From contig JAJRTI010000063.1 in NCBI GenBank assembly GCA_024278415.1, forward strand, positions 1 through 5,158: a DNA stretch of 5,158 nucleotides, written 5' to 3'. This stretch comes from Planctomycetota bacterium (lineage in GTDB: Bacteria; Planctomycetota; Brocadiia; JAJRTI01). The number at the start of each line of letters is the position of its first letter. The stretch's first letter is position 1. The notes beneath the pieces are model-generated. The model was not told where the DNA came from and searched no databases. It was given only the letters and a program-made list of their open reading frames with translations. Shown here piece after piece: positions 5,157 to 5,158 of the stretch. Made by a program: the position numbers and the translations under genes.

Positions 5157-5158
5157 GC

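Noticed and set aside
5015..5158. Minus-strand frame of 47 codons open to the window edge (ending in TTYVQTCTQ), possible C-terminal part of a gene
   Set aside because: Another minus-strand frame (stop at 5007-5009) and a plus-strand frame are open across the same bases. The translations mostly reflect the palindromes and are arginine-rich. Without sequence beyond 5158 none can be preferred.
4940..5158. tRNA, SRP RNA, tmRNA or RNase P RNA
   Set aside because: I found no T-loop GGTTCGA-type sequence with a matching acceptor stem, and none of the conserved cores of the other RNAs that I know.

Overview
The window is GC-rich bacterial DNA. It most resembles a member of the Planctomycetes-Verrucomicrobia-Lentisphaerae group or a neighbouring phylum. 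The main clue is the gene at 2284-3015: a stand-alone prepilin-like protein of the kind those lineages carry in many copies, ending in a short cysteine/His-His and LNL...VY segment. The large secreted TIM-barrel-type enzyme on the other strand fits the same lifestyle. This placement is an inference from gene type; no marker gene is present.

Layout: (1) 1-85 holds two short GC-rich hairpins. (2) 86-1828 on the minus strand encodes a secreted 580-residue protein. The order and spacing of its motifs resemble family GH56 (hyaluronidase-type) glycoside hydrolases. Its best start is a GTG with a strong ribosome binding site, under a plausible sigma-70 promoter at 1877-1905. (3) 1829-2283 is a divergent intergenic region with inverted repeats and no convincing gene. 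(4) 2284-3015 on the plus strand encodes the pseudopilin-like protein, which contains a textbook EF-hand calcium loop. (5) 2957-4354, overlapping it by 59 bases in another frame, encodes a 465-residue protein that appears to be built from four divergent tandem repeats. The last repeat looks like a Cro/lambda-repressor helix-turn-helix domain. A very clear intrinsic terminator follows at 4391-4426. (6) 4636-4803 on the minus strand is a 55-codon gene for a charged protein, with a ribosome binding site and a near-consensus sigma-70 promoter. (7) 4971-5158 holds a rightward promoter followed by a dense set of nested inverted repeats that runs to the window edge.

The pseudopilin and repeat-protein genes probably form one transcription unit ending at the terminator. 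Nothing in the sequence ties the secreted enzyme or the small protein to them functionally. The most unusual items are the tandem helix-turn-helix protein, the GH56-like enzyme in a bacterium, and the promoter-linked structured element at the right end. Family comparisons were made from memory of motifs, without a database search.
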